Origin: Bacteroidota bacterium
GTDB taxonomy: Bacteria > Bacteroidota > Bacteroidia > Palsa-948
Assembly: GCA_003164895.1 (NCBI GenBank)
Contig: PLUL01000053.1
Span: 1-35,700, forward strand
Direction: 5' to 3'
DNA: 35,700 nucleotides
Of the stretch, positions 15,539 through 23,655 are shown piece by piece; within the stretch, counting starts at the first letter, position 1; each line of letters begins with the position of its first letter. The position numbers were made by a program, and so were the translations under genes. The notes under the pieces were generated by a model. That model ran no database searches, was not told the DNA's origin, and saw nothing but the letters and a program-made list of their open reading frames with translations.

Positions 15539-16429
15539 ATGACTACTCCTCCTTATTTAAAGAAAGGCGATAAAATTGGAATTGTTGCTCCAGCCAGAAA
15601 GATTTCTAAGGAAGAAATTCGGTTCGCTGTTGACACTTTCGAAAAGTGGGGGTTGAAAGTTATCTTAGGAGAAAATCTTTTGGGAGATGAGAATCAATAT
15701 TCCGGCAGCGATGAACAACGTGCAGATGATTTACAAAAAATGCTCGATGATAATTCCATTCATGCAATTATTTCCGCACGTGGAGGATATGGAACGCTGA
15801 GAATTATTGACAAACTGGATTTTAAAAAATTTCAGGAGAAACCAAGATGGATAATCGGTTACAGCGACATAACCGTTCTTCATTCTCATATTCACCAGAA
15901 CTTTGAAATCGAGACTCTTCATGCAACAATGCCAATCAATTTTTCTAAAGATGAAGAATCGGTTGAAACGCTTAGAAAGAATTTATTTGGAGAAGAAATA
16001 ATCTACAAAATAAATTCTCATCCGCTAAACAGAAAAGGAAATGCCGAAGGTGAGTTAGTTGGTGGAAATCTTTCCTTGCTTTATGCGATGAAAGGAAGCA
16101 AATCGGGAATTTCCACTTCTGGAAAAATTCTTTTCATTGAAGATCTGGATGAATATTTGTATCACATTGACCGAATGATTATTTCTCTGAAGCGTTCAGG
16201 TAAACTTTCTCATCTCGCAGGATTGATTGTTGGAGGAATGACGGATATGAAAGACAACCCAATCCCATTTGGAAAAACTGCCGAGCAAATTATTTTTGAT
16301 GCGGTGAAGGAATTCGATTATCCGGTTTGCTTTGGATTCCCTGCCGGACATGCACAAAAAAATTTAGCCCTTCCGTTTGGCAGAAGGGCTAAATTAAAAG
16401 TTGCGGGTAGTTCTAACTTGTCTTTCTGA
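15539..16429 (+). CDS. LD-carboxypeptidase, S66 family
   Basis: S66 peptidases remove the terminal D-alanine from tetrapeptides of recycled peptidoglycan, in the cytoplasm. The 296-residue protein has the Ser-Glu-His triad of the family: S109 in [10 protein letters not shown]201 in [15 protein letters not shown], and H271 in [10 protein letters not shown]. Other signatures are [11 protein letters not shown] at the start and [11 protein letters not shown] near 79-89. The length is normal. It is divergent from metG and convergent with the DUF4412 gene, whose terminator lies inside its last 25 codons. It could equally be a related S66 member acting on microcin-like peptides. Confidence 0.92.
   Translation: MTTPPYLKKGDKIGIVAPARKISKEEIRFAVDTFEKWGLKVILGENLLGDENQYSGSDEQRADDLQKMLDDNSIHAIISARGGYGTLRIIDKLDFKKFQEKPRWIIGYSDITVLHSHIHQNFEIETLHATMPINFSKDEESVETLRKNLFGEEIIYKINSHPLNRKGNAEGELVGGNLSLLYAMKGSKSGISTSGKILFIEDLDEYLYHIDRMIISLKRSGKLSHLAGLIVGGMTDMKDNPIPFGKTAEQIIFDAVKEFDYPVCFGFPAGHAQKNLALPFGRRAKLKVAGSSNLSF
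16356..16395 (-). terminator. intrinsic terminator for the DUF4412 gene, inside LD-carboxypeptidase
   Basis: Plus-strand bases 16361-16373 pair perfectly with 16383-16395, a 13-base-pair stem with a GCCC core and a 9-base loop. On the minus strand the stem is followed by T at 16360-16356, continuing the two T at the foot of the stem. It lies about 40 bases past the DUF4412 stop and within the coding sequence of the convergent gene. Confidence 0.85.
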
Positions 16430-16432
16430 AAA

Positions 16433-17071
16433 TTATTTTTGAAACTTGGTGTAATCTTTAGGGATGTCAAACATTTTTGCATCAATCGTTTTCTTTTCAA
16501 TCTTTGTAACTTCCAGTTTCACTTCTTCTTTGTTTGTATCAAGATTCATCTGGCTTGAAAGGAAAGGAAACATTCCATCAACATCTGGTATTTGCTGAAT
16601 ATACACCGAGGATTTATCTTTTCTGTTCAGCACTTTCAATAGCTTGAAAAAGAAATCAAATTTTCCGCTTGCCAACCAGTAGGTAATCTGAATTTTTTCA
16701 TCGGCATTATTTACCACATATTCATTGCACTTTTCGCCTTGAATTGTTTTTACATTTCCGGTTTTCTTAACATCTGCTTTTCCATTCATTACCGGAGTTG
16801 AACCCGATGCTTGTTCAATGTAAAGTTTTCTTTCGTGGCTAAGCGAGATCATGCTTTTTGTTTTCAGATTAATCAGAAAACTTCCTTCCACTTTTTTTGA
16901 TTTACTGCCGATTTCATCCAGGCGCACATTATCTCCTTTTACATAATAAATGTAGCTAACAGTATCGGTAGGAGTTTGTTTTTTGAATGCAATCGTGCCT
17001 TCAAATGATTGTGCGGAGGCAAAAAATATTCCTGCGCATGCAAATAAACCGGAAAGAAATAATTTCTTCAT
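16433..17071 (-). CDS. secreted DUF4412 family protein
   Basis: The 212-residue product has a signal peptide (MKKLFLSGLFACAGIFFASAQ) and a mature part of the DUF4412 type: an opening FEGTIAFKK strand, YIYYVKGDNVRLDE, then KTIQGEKCNEYVV and ITYWLASGKFDFF. Such proteins are predicted periplasmic beta-rich domains, related in outline to LolA-like lipid-binding folds, but without a known role. It is a single-gene unit: divergent from yraN across a 154-base gap and convergent with LD-carboxypeptidase, with its own terminator. Confidence 0.75.
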   Translation of the reverse strand: MKKLFLSGLFACAGIFFASAQSFEGTIAFKKQTPTDTVSYIYYVKGDNVRLDEIGSKSKKVEGSFLINLKTKSMISLSHERKLYIEQASGSTPVMNGKADVKKTGNVKTIQGEKCNEYVVNNADEKIQITYWLASGKFDFFFKLLKVLNRKDKSSVYIQQIPDVDGMFPFLSSQMNLDTNKEEVKLEVTKIEKKTIDAKMFDIPKDYTKFQK

Positions 17072-17225
17072 GTGTGGATGTTTTAGTTTTTACGAAAATA
17101 ATCTTTTTTTAGAAACAACAGGACGAGATTCAACAATCATACCAAATCCTCGAAAAAGTGAATTTATTCGAAAGAATAGGTTTTCAATTTTCGTACTTTC
17201 GTGTACATTCGATTTTCGTTGATTT

Positions 17226-17588
17226 ATGGCTGAACACAACCAAACCGGAACAACAGGCGAAGAACTTGCCGCCTCTTTTTTGGAAAAGAAAGGTTATTCC
17301 GTTCTTGAAAAAAATTGGCGTTTCGGACACGAAGAGATTGACATCCTTGCAAGCAAGGACTCAACACTTGTGGTTGCTGAAGTAAAAACGCGCAAGAGCA
17401 ATTTTTTCGGAGAGCCGGAAGAATTTGTTACTCGTCAGAAACAAAAACATTTGATCAAAGCCGCCAATGCTTATATTGAAAAAAATAATCTCGATCTAGA
17501 AGTTAGGTTTGATATTATTTCGATAATCCTTTCGGGAAATGAACAAAAAATATTTCATATTGAAGATGCATTTCATCCGATAGCTTAA
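17226..17588 (+). CDS. yraN: YraN family (UPF0102) endonuclease-like protein
   Basis: The 120-residue product is a UPF0102/YraN protein, a small cytoplasmic member of the restriction-endonuclease-like fold with unknown substrate. The family pattern is GTTGEELAASFLEKKGY (about residues 7-23), NWRFGHEEIDIL (29-40) and VVAEVKTRKS (48-57), carrying the E...D...E-x-K catalytic arrangement. Length is typical. It lies 4 bases before the response regulator gene, suggesting one transcript. In many bacteria it travels with replication or ribosome genes; pairing with a regulator is probably chance. Confidence 0.9.
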   Translation: MAEHNQTGTTGEELAASFLEKKGYSVLEKNWRFGHEEIDILASKDSTLVVAEVKTRKSNFFGEPEEFVTRQKQKHLIKAANAYIEKNNLDLEVRFDIISIILSGNEQKIFHIEDAFHPIA

Positions 17589-17592
17589 ATTT

Positions 17593-18288
17593 ATGGCATA
17601 CAGAATACTTTTAGTTGAGGACGAAGAAAATTTGCGAAGCACCATTCGGCTGAATCTCGAAATGGAAAATTATCATGTTACGGAAGCGGGTGATGGAAAA
17701 ACTGCATTCAATCAGTTTCGCTCGGCACATTTTGATCTTATTATTCTGGATGTGATGCTTCCTGAAATGGACGGTTATACATTGTGTCAGAAAATTCGCC
17801 TTGAGAATACTGAAGTGCCGATTATTTTTCTTACTGCAAAAGGTGCAAGTGATGAACGCGTTCAGGGGTTGAAACTCGGAGCAGATGATTATTTGCCGAA
17901 GCCATTTAACCTGGAGGAACTATTATTAAGGATAAATTCTTTGATAAGACGAAGAAGTAAATCTCACGAAGAGCGAAGCGAAAACAGCACGTATCGTTTT
18001 GGAAAATGTGAAATTAATTTTCTTACGTTTGAAATTATTGGAATGGATAGTATGAAACAGACACTTCCCAAACGCGAAATTCAATTGCTGAAACTTTTGA
18101 TAGAACGGAAAAATGAAGTAGTGTCGCGAGAAGATATTCTGAAAAATGTTTGGGAATACGATGTGTATCCTTCCACACGCACGATTGATAATTACATTGT
18201 AAGCTTTCGAAAATATTTTGAAAAAAATCCTCGTGAACCAAAACATTTTTTTTCGGTGAGAGGAGTTGGATATAAATTTACCGAGTGA
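17593..18288 (+). CDS. OmpR/PhoB family response regulator
   Basis: The 231-residue regulator has a receiver domain (about 1-120) with the acidic pocket D10/E11, the phosphate-accepting D53 in LIILDVMLPEMDG, T81 (FLTAKG) and K103 (LPKPF). A winged-helix DNA-binding domain of the OmpR type fills about 135-231, ending with VSREDILKNVWEYDV, RTIDNYIVSFRKYFE and the VRGVGYKF wing. No histidine kinase gene is near, so it is an orphan here and the signal is unknown. The gene overlaps the convergent glycosyltransferase gene by 11 bases. Confidence 0.92.
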   Translation: MAYRILLVEDEENLRSTIRLNLEMENYHVTEAGDGKTAFNQFRSAHFDLIILDVMLPEMDGYTLCQKIRLENTEVPIIFLTAKGASDERVQGLKLGADDYLPKPFNLEELLLRINSLIRRRSKSHEERSENSTYRFGKCEINFLTFEIIGMDSMKQTLPKREIQLLKLLIERKNEVVSREDILKNVWEYDVYPSTRTIDNYIVSFRKYFEKNPREPKHFFSVRGVGYKFTE

Positions 18289-19585
18289 TCTTATTTATCA
18301 GTTCTGTAAATTGTCCGGCAAGGGATTTTCTCGAATACTTTTTATAAACTTCTGATTCAACCGAAATGTTTTTGCTATTCTTCCATTCATTCAGCAAATT
18401 TTGAAGGTGATTGAAAATTCCATTTTCATCATTTACCTCAAACATTTTTCCTGCATTGCACGATGAAATAATTGCAGCAGCATCTCCGTCAACCGGACCA
18501 GTGGCGATGATTGGTTTTCTTGCAGCAAGGTATTCGAAAAGTTTTCCAGTGAGGATTCCTTTATTGCCTTCCGCTTGTGGGATTGCAAGATAAAGTATGG
18601 TAGATGTCAGCATGTATTCAATCACTTTTTCATGAGGAGAGTAGGGGATATATTCGAAATTATTTGTCCATGAAACTGATTTTAGAAAATCATGCATTTC
18701 TTTTGGCATACTTCCGATAAATCTGAAAAGAATATTTGCATCGGAATTATTTTTTATCAATTTTTCAATTGCATTGAAGAATTGATAAGGAGAATAACTT
18801 TCTGCTATGGTTCCTGTATAAGTAATGATGAATTTGTTTTCATTACGAATCTGAATTTTATTCTCAAAATCTTTTTCATCAAAACCATTCGGTATCACGA
18901 CTATGTTTTCTTGTTTTATTAATTTACTTTTCTGCATAAACGAACGCCTGATAGATTCACTTACCACTACTACCTTGTCTGCATTCTCTAAAACTTTTTT
19001 TTCGTAACTATTATCTATCTGCTTTGCAATGGAAGTGTGCAATAATTTTTTGTAATAATAAATATCTGTCCACGGGTCACGCATGTCTGCAATCCATGGA
19101 ATTCCGAATTGTTTTTTCAGTTTTAGTCCAATCAATTGTGTTGAATGTGGCGGACTTGATGTGATGATGGCAATAGGTTTTTCTTTTTGGATGAAATCGC
19201 ACGCTGCTTCATACGCGAATTTATTCCAGCCCATCCTTGCATCCGGAATAAAAAAATTACCCCTAAAAAAACGCATCAGCGTATCTTTAAAGGAAGAAGA
19301 ATTTCCGCTGGCAAAACCTCCTGAAGGTATTTGATTTTTTCCAACCACTTTTTTGTAAATGCCAAAAGGTTCTTTTGTTTTTGTGCGGATGACTTTAATA
19401 TTTTCAGGAACTTCTTTTAAAAGAGATTCATCAAGAACTGGATAAGAAGCAAGATTTTTATCTACCGTAATAATGATGGGTTGAATATTAAACTCCAAAA
19501 AGTATTTTGCGAATTTCAGCCAGCGCTGAACACCCGCGCCTCCGCTTGGAGGCCAATAATAAGTGATGATGAGAACTTTTTTCAT
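18278..19585 (-). CDS. glycosyltransferase, family 4-like
   Basis: The 435-residue product has the two-Rossmann GT-B layout. The N-terminal domain starts with VLIITYYWPPSGGAGVQR and contains ITSSPPHSTQLIGL and WIADMRDPWTD; the C-terminal domain opens near residue 250 with FIITYTGTIAESYSPYQF and holds PQAEGNKGILTGKLFEYLAARKP near 345-368, where the E and K/R residues contact the nucleotide sugar. It probably transfers a sugar in surface-polysaccharide synthesis; donor and acceptor are unknown. Its ATG overlaps the stop of the YfhO-like gene (ATGA), so the two are translationally coupled. Confidence 0.85.
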   Translation of the reverse strand: MKKVLIITYYWPPSGGAGVQRWLKFAKYFLEFNIQPIIITVDKNLASYPVLDESLLKEVPENIKVIRTKTKEPFGIYKKVVGKNQIPSGGFASGNSSSFKDTLMRFFRGNFFIPDARMGWNKFAYEAACDFIQKEKPIAIITSSPPHSTQLIGLKLKKQFGIPWIADMRDPWTDIYYYKKLLHTSIAKQIDNSYEKKVLENADKVVVVSESIRRSFMQKSKLIKQENIVVIPNGFDEKDFENKIQIRNENKFIITYTGTIAESYSPYQFFNAIEKLIKNNSDANILFRFIGSMPKEMHDFLKSVSWTNNFEYIPYSPHEKVIEYMLTSTILYLAIPQAEGNKGILTGKLFEYLAARKPIIATGPVDGDAAAIISSCNAGKMFEVNDENGIFNHLQNLLNEWKNSKNISVESEVYKKYSRKSLAGQFTELINKITR

Positions 19586-22116
19586 TCTTTAAACTCAGAA
19601 CCTTTCTTTCTAAACTCAACAAATGCGGCTCCACCGCAAAGCAAAAAAAGTAAAACCATACTCGCAGCAGAAATTTTTTCACCCGTTACAAAAACACGCG
19701 GTTCGAATTTGAATTCAAGAGTATGTTTTCCTGCCGGAATTCTCATTGAACGAAGAACATAATCTGCACGAAAATGCGGAGTGGATTTTCCATCTATGAA
19801 TGCATTCCATCCGCTGGCATAATAAATTTCTGAGAACACTGCCAGTTGTTCGGAGGAAGCGTTTGATTCGTAAATAAGGTCATTTGGTTTGTAAGAAGTT
19901 AATTTAATGATTCCGGTAGAATCTTTCTTCGCTTTAAATCCGCTGAGTTCGCTTTCAAATTTTTTGTCAACGATTGCAGTTTCTGCGGGATTAAAATGTT
20001 TAAGCGCAGTAATCTCAGAATCAGCGCTGGCAACGAATTTATATTCGCCAACAAACCATGCATTGCCAAGCGCTTCGCGGTTGGGATAAACCATCGGCTG
20101 ATTTTTTTCACCGCCAATGATGATATATTTTGTATTCAACATATTTATTACCGCCATGTTTCTGCGGTTGATGTGGAAGTCAATCAATTCCTGATACCTG
20201 CGAAGTTTTGCTCCGTGATAACCTCCGATTGATTTATGAAAATAAGAAGTTGCAGCATCCTGATCAGGTCGCGCCAATGTATTCCACACTCTGTAATTTG
20301 GATCGGTATCTTTCAGGATTTCCAAATCAGCGTTGTTGGGTCTTCCCATAGCGGCAAGAGGATTTTCATTTTTAGTTTTTTTCTTGTCAACAAATGCATC
20401 ATTATTTAGATATCGCCTGTCAATCGCCACCATGTCGAGCAAAACCAAAATAATGAGTGCACCAACCAGAATATTTTTATTCACCAGTTTATTTTTTGAA
20501 TAAAGAAAAATTGCAGCGGCAGCAAAAAGAATAAAAAGAAAACTTCTCAACGCATCGGCTTTTACAACCGTTTTACGCGCCTCCTCAACTGCCGGTAAAG
20601 TTTGATCGAGATAATTTTTTACCTGAGCAACATCCACATCCGGATTGCTTTGTTTTATTTGACCCATCAGTTCATTGTATTCTCCGGGAGCGGAAAAATC
20701 AGTGAACATCCCGGGTGCAAGCCAGCAGAGTAAAGCGATTCCGCCAGAAAGTGCAAAAGCGATGATTAAAATTTTTTGTCCTGATAAAATTTGTTTGAAG
20801 GGAAGTGTGATATTTTCCTTCAGGAAATTTTTATTCTTTATCAATTGGTCAATGGCAAGAATGCCAAGCAAAGGAATCGTGAATTCTGCAATGACAAGAA
20901 TTGTTACTACCGCGCGAAATTTATTGTAAGCCGGAAAATGATCGAGCATCCAATTGCTAAAGCCGAACGGATCATTTCTTCCCCATGAAAGCCAGATTGA
21001 AAGTACGGTGGCAAGCGCAAACGCCCATTTAAGCGGACCTTTCACAATAAATAATCCAAGCATAAATAAAAACATAACGATTGCGCCAACATAAATTGGT
21101 CCTGATGTGAATGGCATATCGCCAAAATAAGATGACATACGTGAAACCGCTTCGCGTTTTTCAGGATCAATTTTTTCCATCGCACTTTTATTGTTTCCGA
21201 AAGGAGATGAAGATCCTCCTTTGAAATTTGGAATCAGCAGCGTCATAGTTTCGCCAATGCCGTAGCTCCAAGCAGTAGCGTAATCTTTATCAAGACCGGA
21301 AGTTACATTGTGTTCGTTCTTTGTCCCGTCAGGATTGATGGTGAGTTCCGTTCCTCCGCGAATAGTTTGCTTGCTGTAATCAGCAGTTGCCCATAAACTT
21401 GTGATGTTCACTCCAACTGCGATGAGTCCTGCAATTCCAATCACAGCAGATTGTTTGAAGAAATCAATTATTTTTTTTGATTTCCATGCGTTAACAAGTT
21501 CTGCTAATGCGTAAAAAAGAATAACGAAACCAAAATAATAAGTCATCTGCGGATGGTTCACTAAAATTTCCATCGTGAGAAATAATGCGGTGATGGCACC
21601 GCCTGTGAGAAGTTTCCCGCGATAAGTAAGAATAATTCCCGCCAGCAAAGGAGCAAAATACATGATGGCTGCCATTTTGGTATTATGTCCGGTATCAATG
21701 AAAATAAAAAAGTAGGATGACAAGCCGAACGCCAATCCTCCAATCACAGATAGCCAAGGATCAACTTTTAATACCTGAAGCAGAAAATAAAAGCCAAGGA
21801 AACAAATGAAAATCATTCCAGCAGGATGAGGAAGAAACAAAGAAAAAATTTTGTTTAGGAAATTTAATTTGCTTGAGAGATATAAAACAGAAATCTGGTA
21901 TGCAGGCATTCCGCTAAAAAGGGAATTTGTCCACAGAGCTTCCTGTCCGGTTTTTTCTCGAAAGTCAGAAAGTTCTTTCGACACACCTTGCGCACGCATA
22001 ATATCTTCCTGAAAAATTTGTTTGCCTCCGAAAATTACCGGAGAAAAATATCCGGCTGTTACCAAAAGAAAAATTCCGATGGCGATGAGATGCGGAGTGA
22101 ACGTTTTTAAATTCAT
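19582..22116 (-). CDS. YfhO-like multi-pass membrane protein
   Basis: The 844-residue protein resembles the YfhO family (PF09586), large GT-C-fold membrane proteins; B. subtilis YfhO helps glycosylate lipoteichoic acid. There are about twelve hydrophobic helices: the first at residues 10-30, then after the extracytoplasmic loop FGGKQIFQEDIMRAQG, a block at 85-245, another at 340-420 and 440-460, and two near 520-560. The roughly 250-residue soluble end (NYRVWNTL, NMLNTKYIIIGGEKNQP, EQLAVFSEIYYASGWNAFIDG) carries the family W-x-A-x-I-DG motif, followed by a final helix near 815-832. It is cotranscribed with the glycosyltransferase. Role as a membrane glycosyltransferase is inferred from the family. 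Confidence 0.82.
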   Translation of the reverse strand: MNLKTFTPHLIAIGIFLLVTAGYFSPVIFGGKQIFQEDIMRAQGVSKELSDFREKTGQEALWTNSLFSGMPAYQISVLYLSSKLNFLNKIFSLFLPHPAGMIFICFLGFYFLLQVLKVDPWLSVIGGLAFGLSSYFFIFIDTGHNTKMAAIMYFAPLLAGIILTYRGKLLTGGAITALFLTMEILVNHPQMTYYFGFVILFYALAELVNAWKSKKIIDFFKQSAVIGIAGLIAVGVNITSLWATADYSKQTIRGGTELTINPDGTKNEHNVTSGLDKDYATAWSYGIGETMTLLIPNFKGGSSSPFGNNKSAMEKIDPEKREAVSRMSSYFGDMPFTSGPIYVGAIVMFLFMLGLFIVKGPLKWAFALATVLSIWLSWGRNDPFGFSNWMLDHFPAYNKFRAVVTILVIAEFTIPLLGILAIDQLIKNKNFLKENITLPFKQILSGQKILIIAFALSGGIALLCWLAPGMFTDFSAPGEYNELMGQIKQSNPDVDVAQVKNYLDQTLPAVEEARKTVVKADALRSFLFILFAAAAIFLYSKNKLVNKNILVGALIILVLLDMVAIDRRYLNNDAFVDKKKTKNENPLAAMGRPNNADLEILKDTDPNYRVWNTLARPDQDAATSYFHKSIGGYHGAKLRRYQELIDFHINRRNMAVINMLNTKYIIIGGEKNQPMVYPNREALGNAWFVGEYKFVASADSEITALKHFNPAETAIVDKKFESELSGFKAKKDSTGIIKLTSYKPNDLIYESNASSEQLAVFSEIYYASGWNAFIDGKSTPHFRADYVLRSMRIPAGKHTLEFKFEPRVFVTGEKISAASMVLLFLLCGGAAFVEFRKKGSEFKE

Positions 22117-22199
22117 AAGTTAAATTTTGAAAGTCGAAAGTAGTAAAAGTTTGACGATGCCATAGTGAACAAACGCAGACATCGCATGGATATTTTGAT

Positions 22200-23582
22200 T
22201 TAAATTTTTATACCCATCACCAAAACATCGTCTAATTGAATGTGATCTCCTTTCCAGTCATTAAAAGTTTTTATCAGGTTTTCTTTTTGTTGTTGCATCG
22301 GAAGATGCGCCGATGTTGCTAAAATATTTTTGAATCGTTCGGTGCCAAATCTTCGTTTCTGTTCTGCGTGGAATTGATCAATGTATCCATCGGAAAAAAG
22401 ATAAATAATCATTTCTTTTTCAAAAGGAATCGTGTGATTGGTAAAAGAAACGTCAACCGGTAAATTTCGTTTCCGAACATTGCTGCCAATGGACTGGCTA
22501 TCAGCATTAATTATTTCCATCTGTCCTCCATTTGATTTACGCAGAATGTATAAAGGATTCATCGCTCCGGCATATTCAACAACCTGATTTATCGGATCAA
22601 TCGTACATATTGCAATATCCATTCCGTCTTCAGAAGCATTAGAAAGGTTTTCTCGGTGAAGAGAATTCAATATGTCATAATGTAATTCCTTCAAAATTAA
22701 AGCCGGCTCAATAATTTTTTTCTCATTCACAATTTTATTCAAAAGCATATTGCCGATCATAGAAAGAAAAGCTCCCGGCACACCGTGACCTGTACAATCG
22801 GCAACAGCCACAACGTATATACTATTACCATCCTTTTTTATTTCGGAAAGCCAGTAAAAATCACCGCTCACAATATCTTTTGGCTGATAATAAATAAATG
22901 ATTGCGGAAAAATATTTTGCATTTCACTTTCTTCAACAAGAATACTTTGCTGAATATGTTTTGCATAATTAATGCTGTCGATAATTTTTTCTTTTTGGGT
23001 TTCAATGATTTTATTTTTTTCAGATAATTTTTTATGATTTTTAGAAAGTTCTGCTCTAAAGCGCGCCATGCTGAGATAAATAAGCAAGCCGGTAGCTACC
23101 AAATTAAACACTCCGGTTTTTGCAAGTGCAGCATCGGGATAAAAAGGTTTGAAATGCGAGTACATTATTTTTGCTCCTACCATGCAGAGCATTGCCGCCA
23201 GAAAATAATAAACGGTGTACTTTCTACTTCCGAAAACAACGCTTCCTATGAGAATAAATAAAAAGATAACATGGAAGTCCGCTTTTTCGCCAAACAGAAT
23301 ACACATGGAATAAATAAAACTTAATCCGCAGATCATCATCAGATGTAACGCAAACACCGATTTGTTGGAGCGGATTAACAGCAAAAAAAATATAAGAATT
23401 GCAATATACGAAACGAAAATAAAGTTGAAATTATAAAGCTGTTGTGAAATAATTCCAACGGTAAGATAAGTTAAGTTGATGAGAATAATAATCAGAATAG
23501 CAACGTTGAAGATGCGAATCTTGTTCTGAACGGAAAAAGATTGTTCAGGGAGAATTCCGTTATTGATTAGTTTTTTAAACAA
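22200..23582 (-). CDS. membrane-anchored SpoIIE/PP2C-type serine phosphatase
   Basis: The 460-residue protein has six or so N-terminal helices (first at about 25-47, last near 160-172), a charged coiled-coil linker (RAELSKNHKKLSEKNK, 175-205), and a SpoIIE domain from about 210: INYAKHIQQSIL, IVSGDFYWLSE with the metal-binding D, VAVADCTGHGVPGAFLSMIG and LFSDGYIDQ. Such proteins dephosphorylate anti-sigma-factor antagonists in response to signals sensed at the membrane. The start is TTG at 23582; no ATG precedes the first helix, and the frame remains open upstream, so a different unusual start cannot be excluded. No anti-sigma or STAS gene is nearby. Confidence 0.85.
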   Translation of the reverse strand: MFKKLINNGILPEQSFSVQNKIRIFNVAILIIILINLTYLTVGIISQQLYNFNFIFVSYIAILIFFLLLIRSNKSVFALHLMMICGLSFIYSMCILFGEKADFHVIFLFILIGSVVFGSRKYTVYYFLAAMLCMVGAKIMYSHFKPFYPDAALAKTGVFNLVATGLLIYLSMARFRAELSKNHKKLSEKNKIIETQKEKIIDSINYAKHIQQSILVEESEMQNIFPQSFIYYQPKDIVSGDFYWLSEIKKDGNSIYVVAVADCTGHGVPGAFLSMIGNMLLNKIVNEKKIIEPALILKELHYDILNSLHRENLSNASEDGMDIAICTIDPINQVVEYAGAMNPLYILRKSNGGQMEIINADSQSIGSNVRKRNLPVDVSFTNHTIPFEKEMIIYLFSDGYIDQFHAEQKRRFGTERFKNILATSAHLPMQQQKENLIKTFNDWKGDHIQLDDVLVMGIKI

Positions 23583-23655
23583 TGGGAAAACTATTCGATT
23601 AGTAGATTTGAAAAATGCAAGCCGAAAGTAAAGAAAAATTTGGGAATGACAGGTA

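Noticed and set aside
22117-22199. Possible terminator between the SpoIIE-type and YfhO-like genes
   Set aside because: Only a 5-base-pair stem with a 20-base loop can be formed and no T-run follows.
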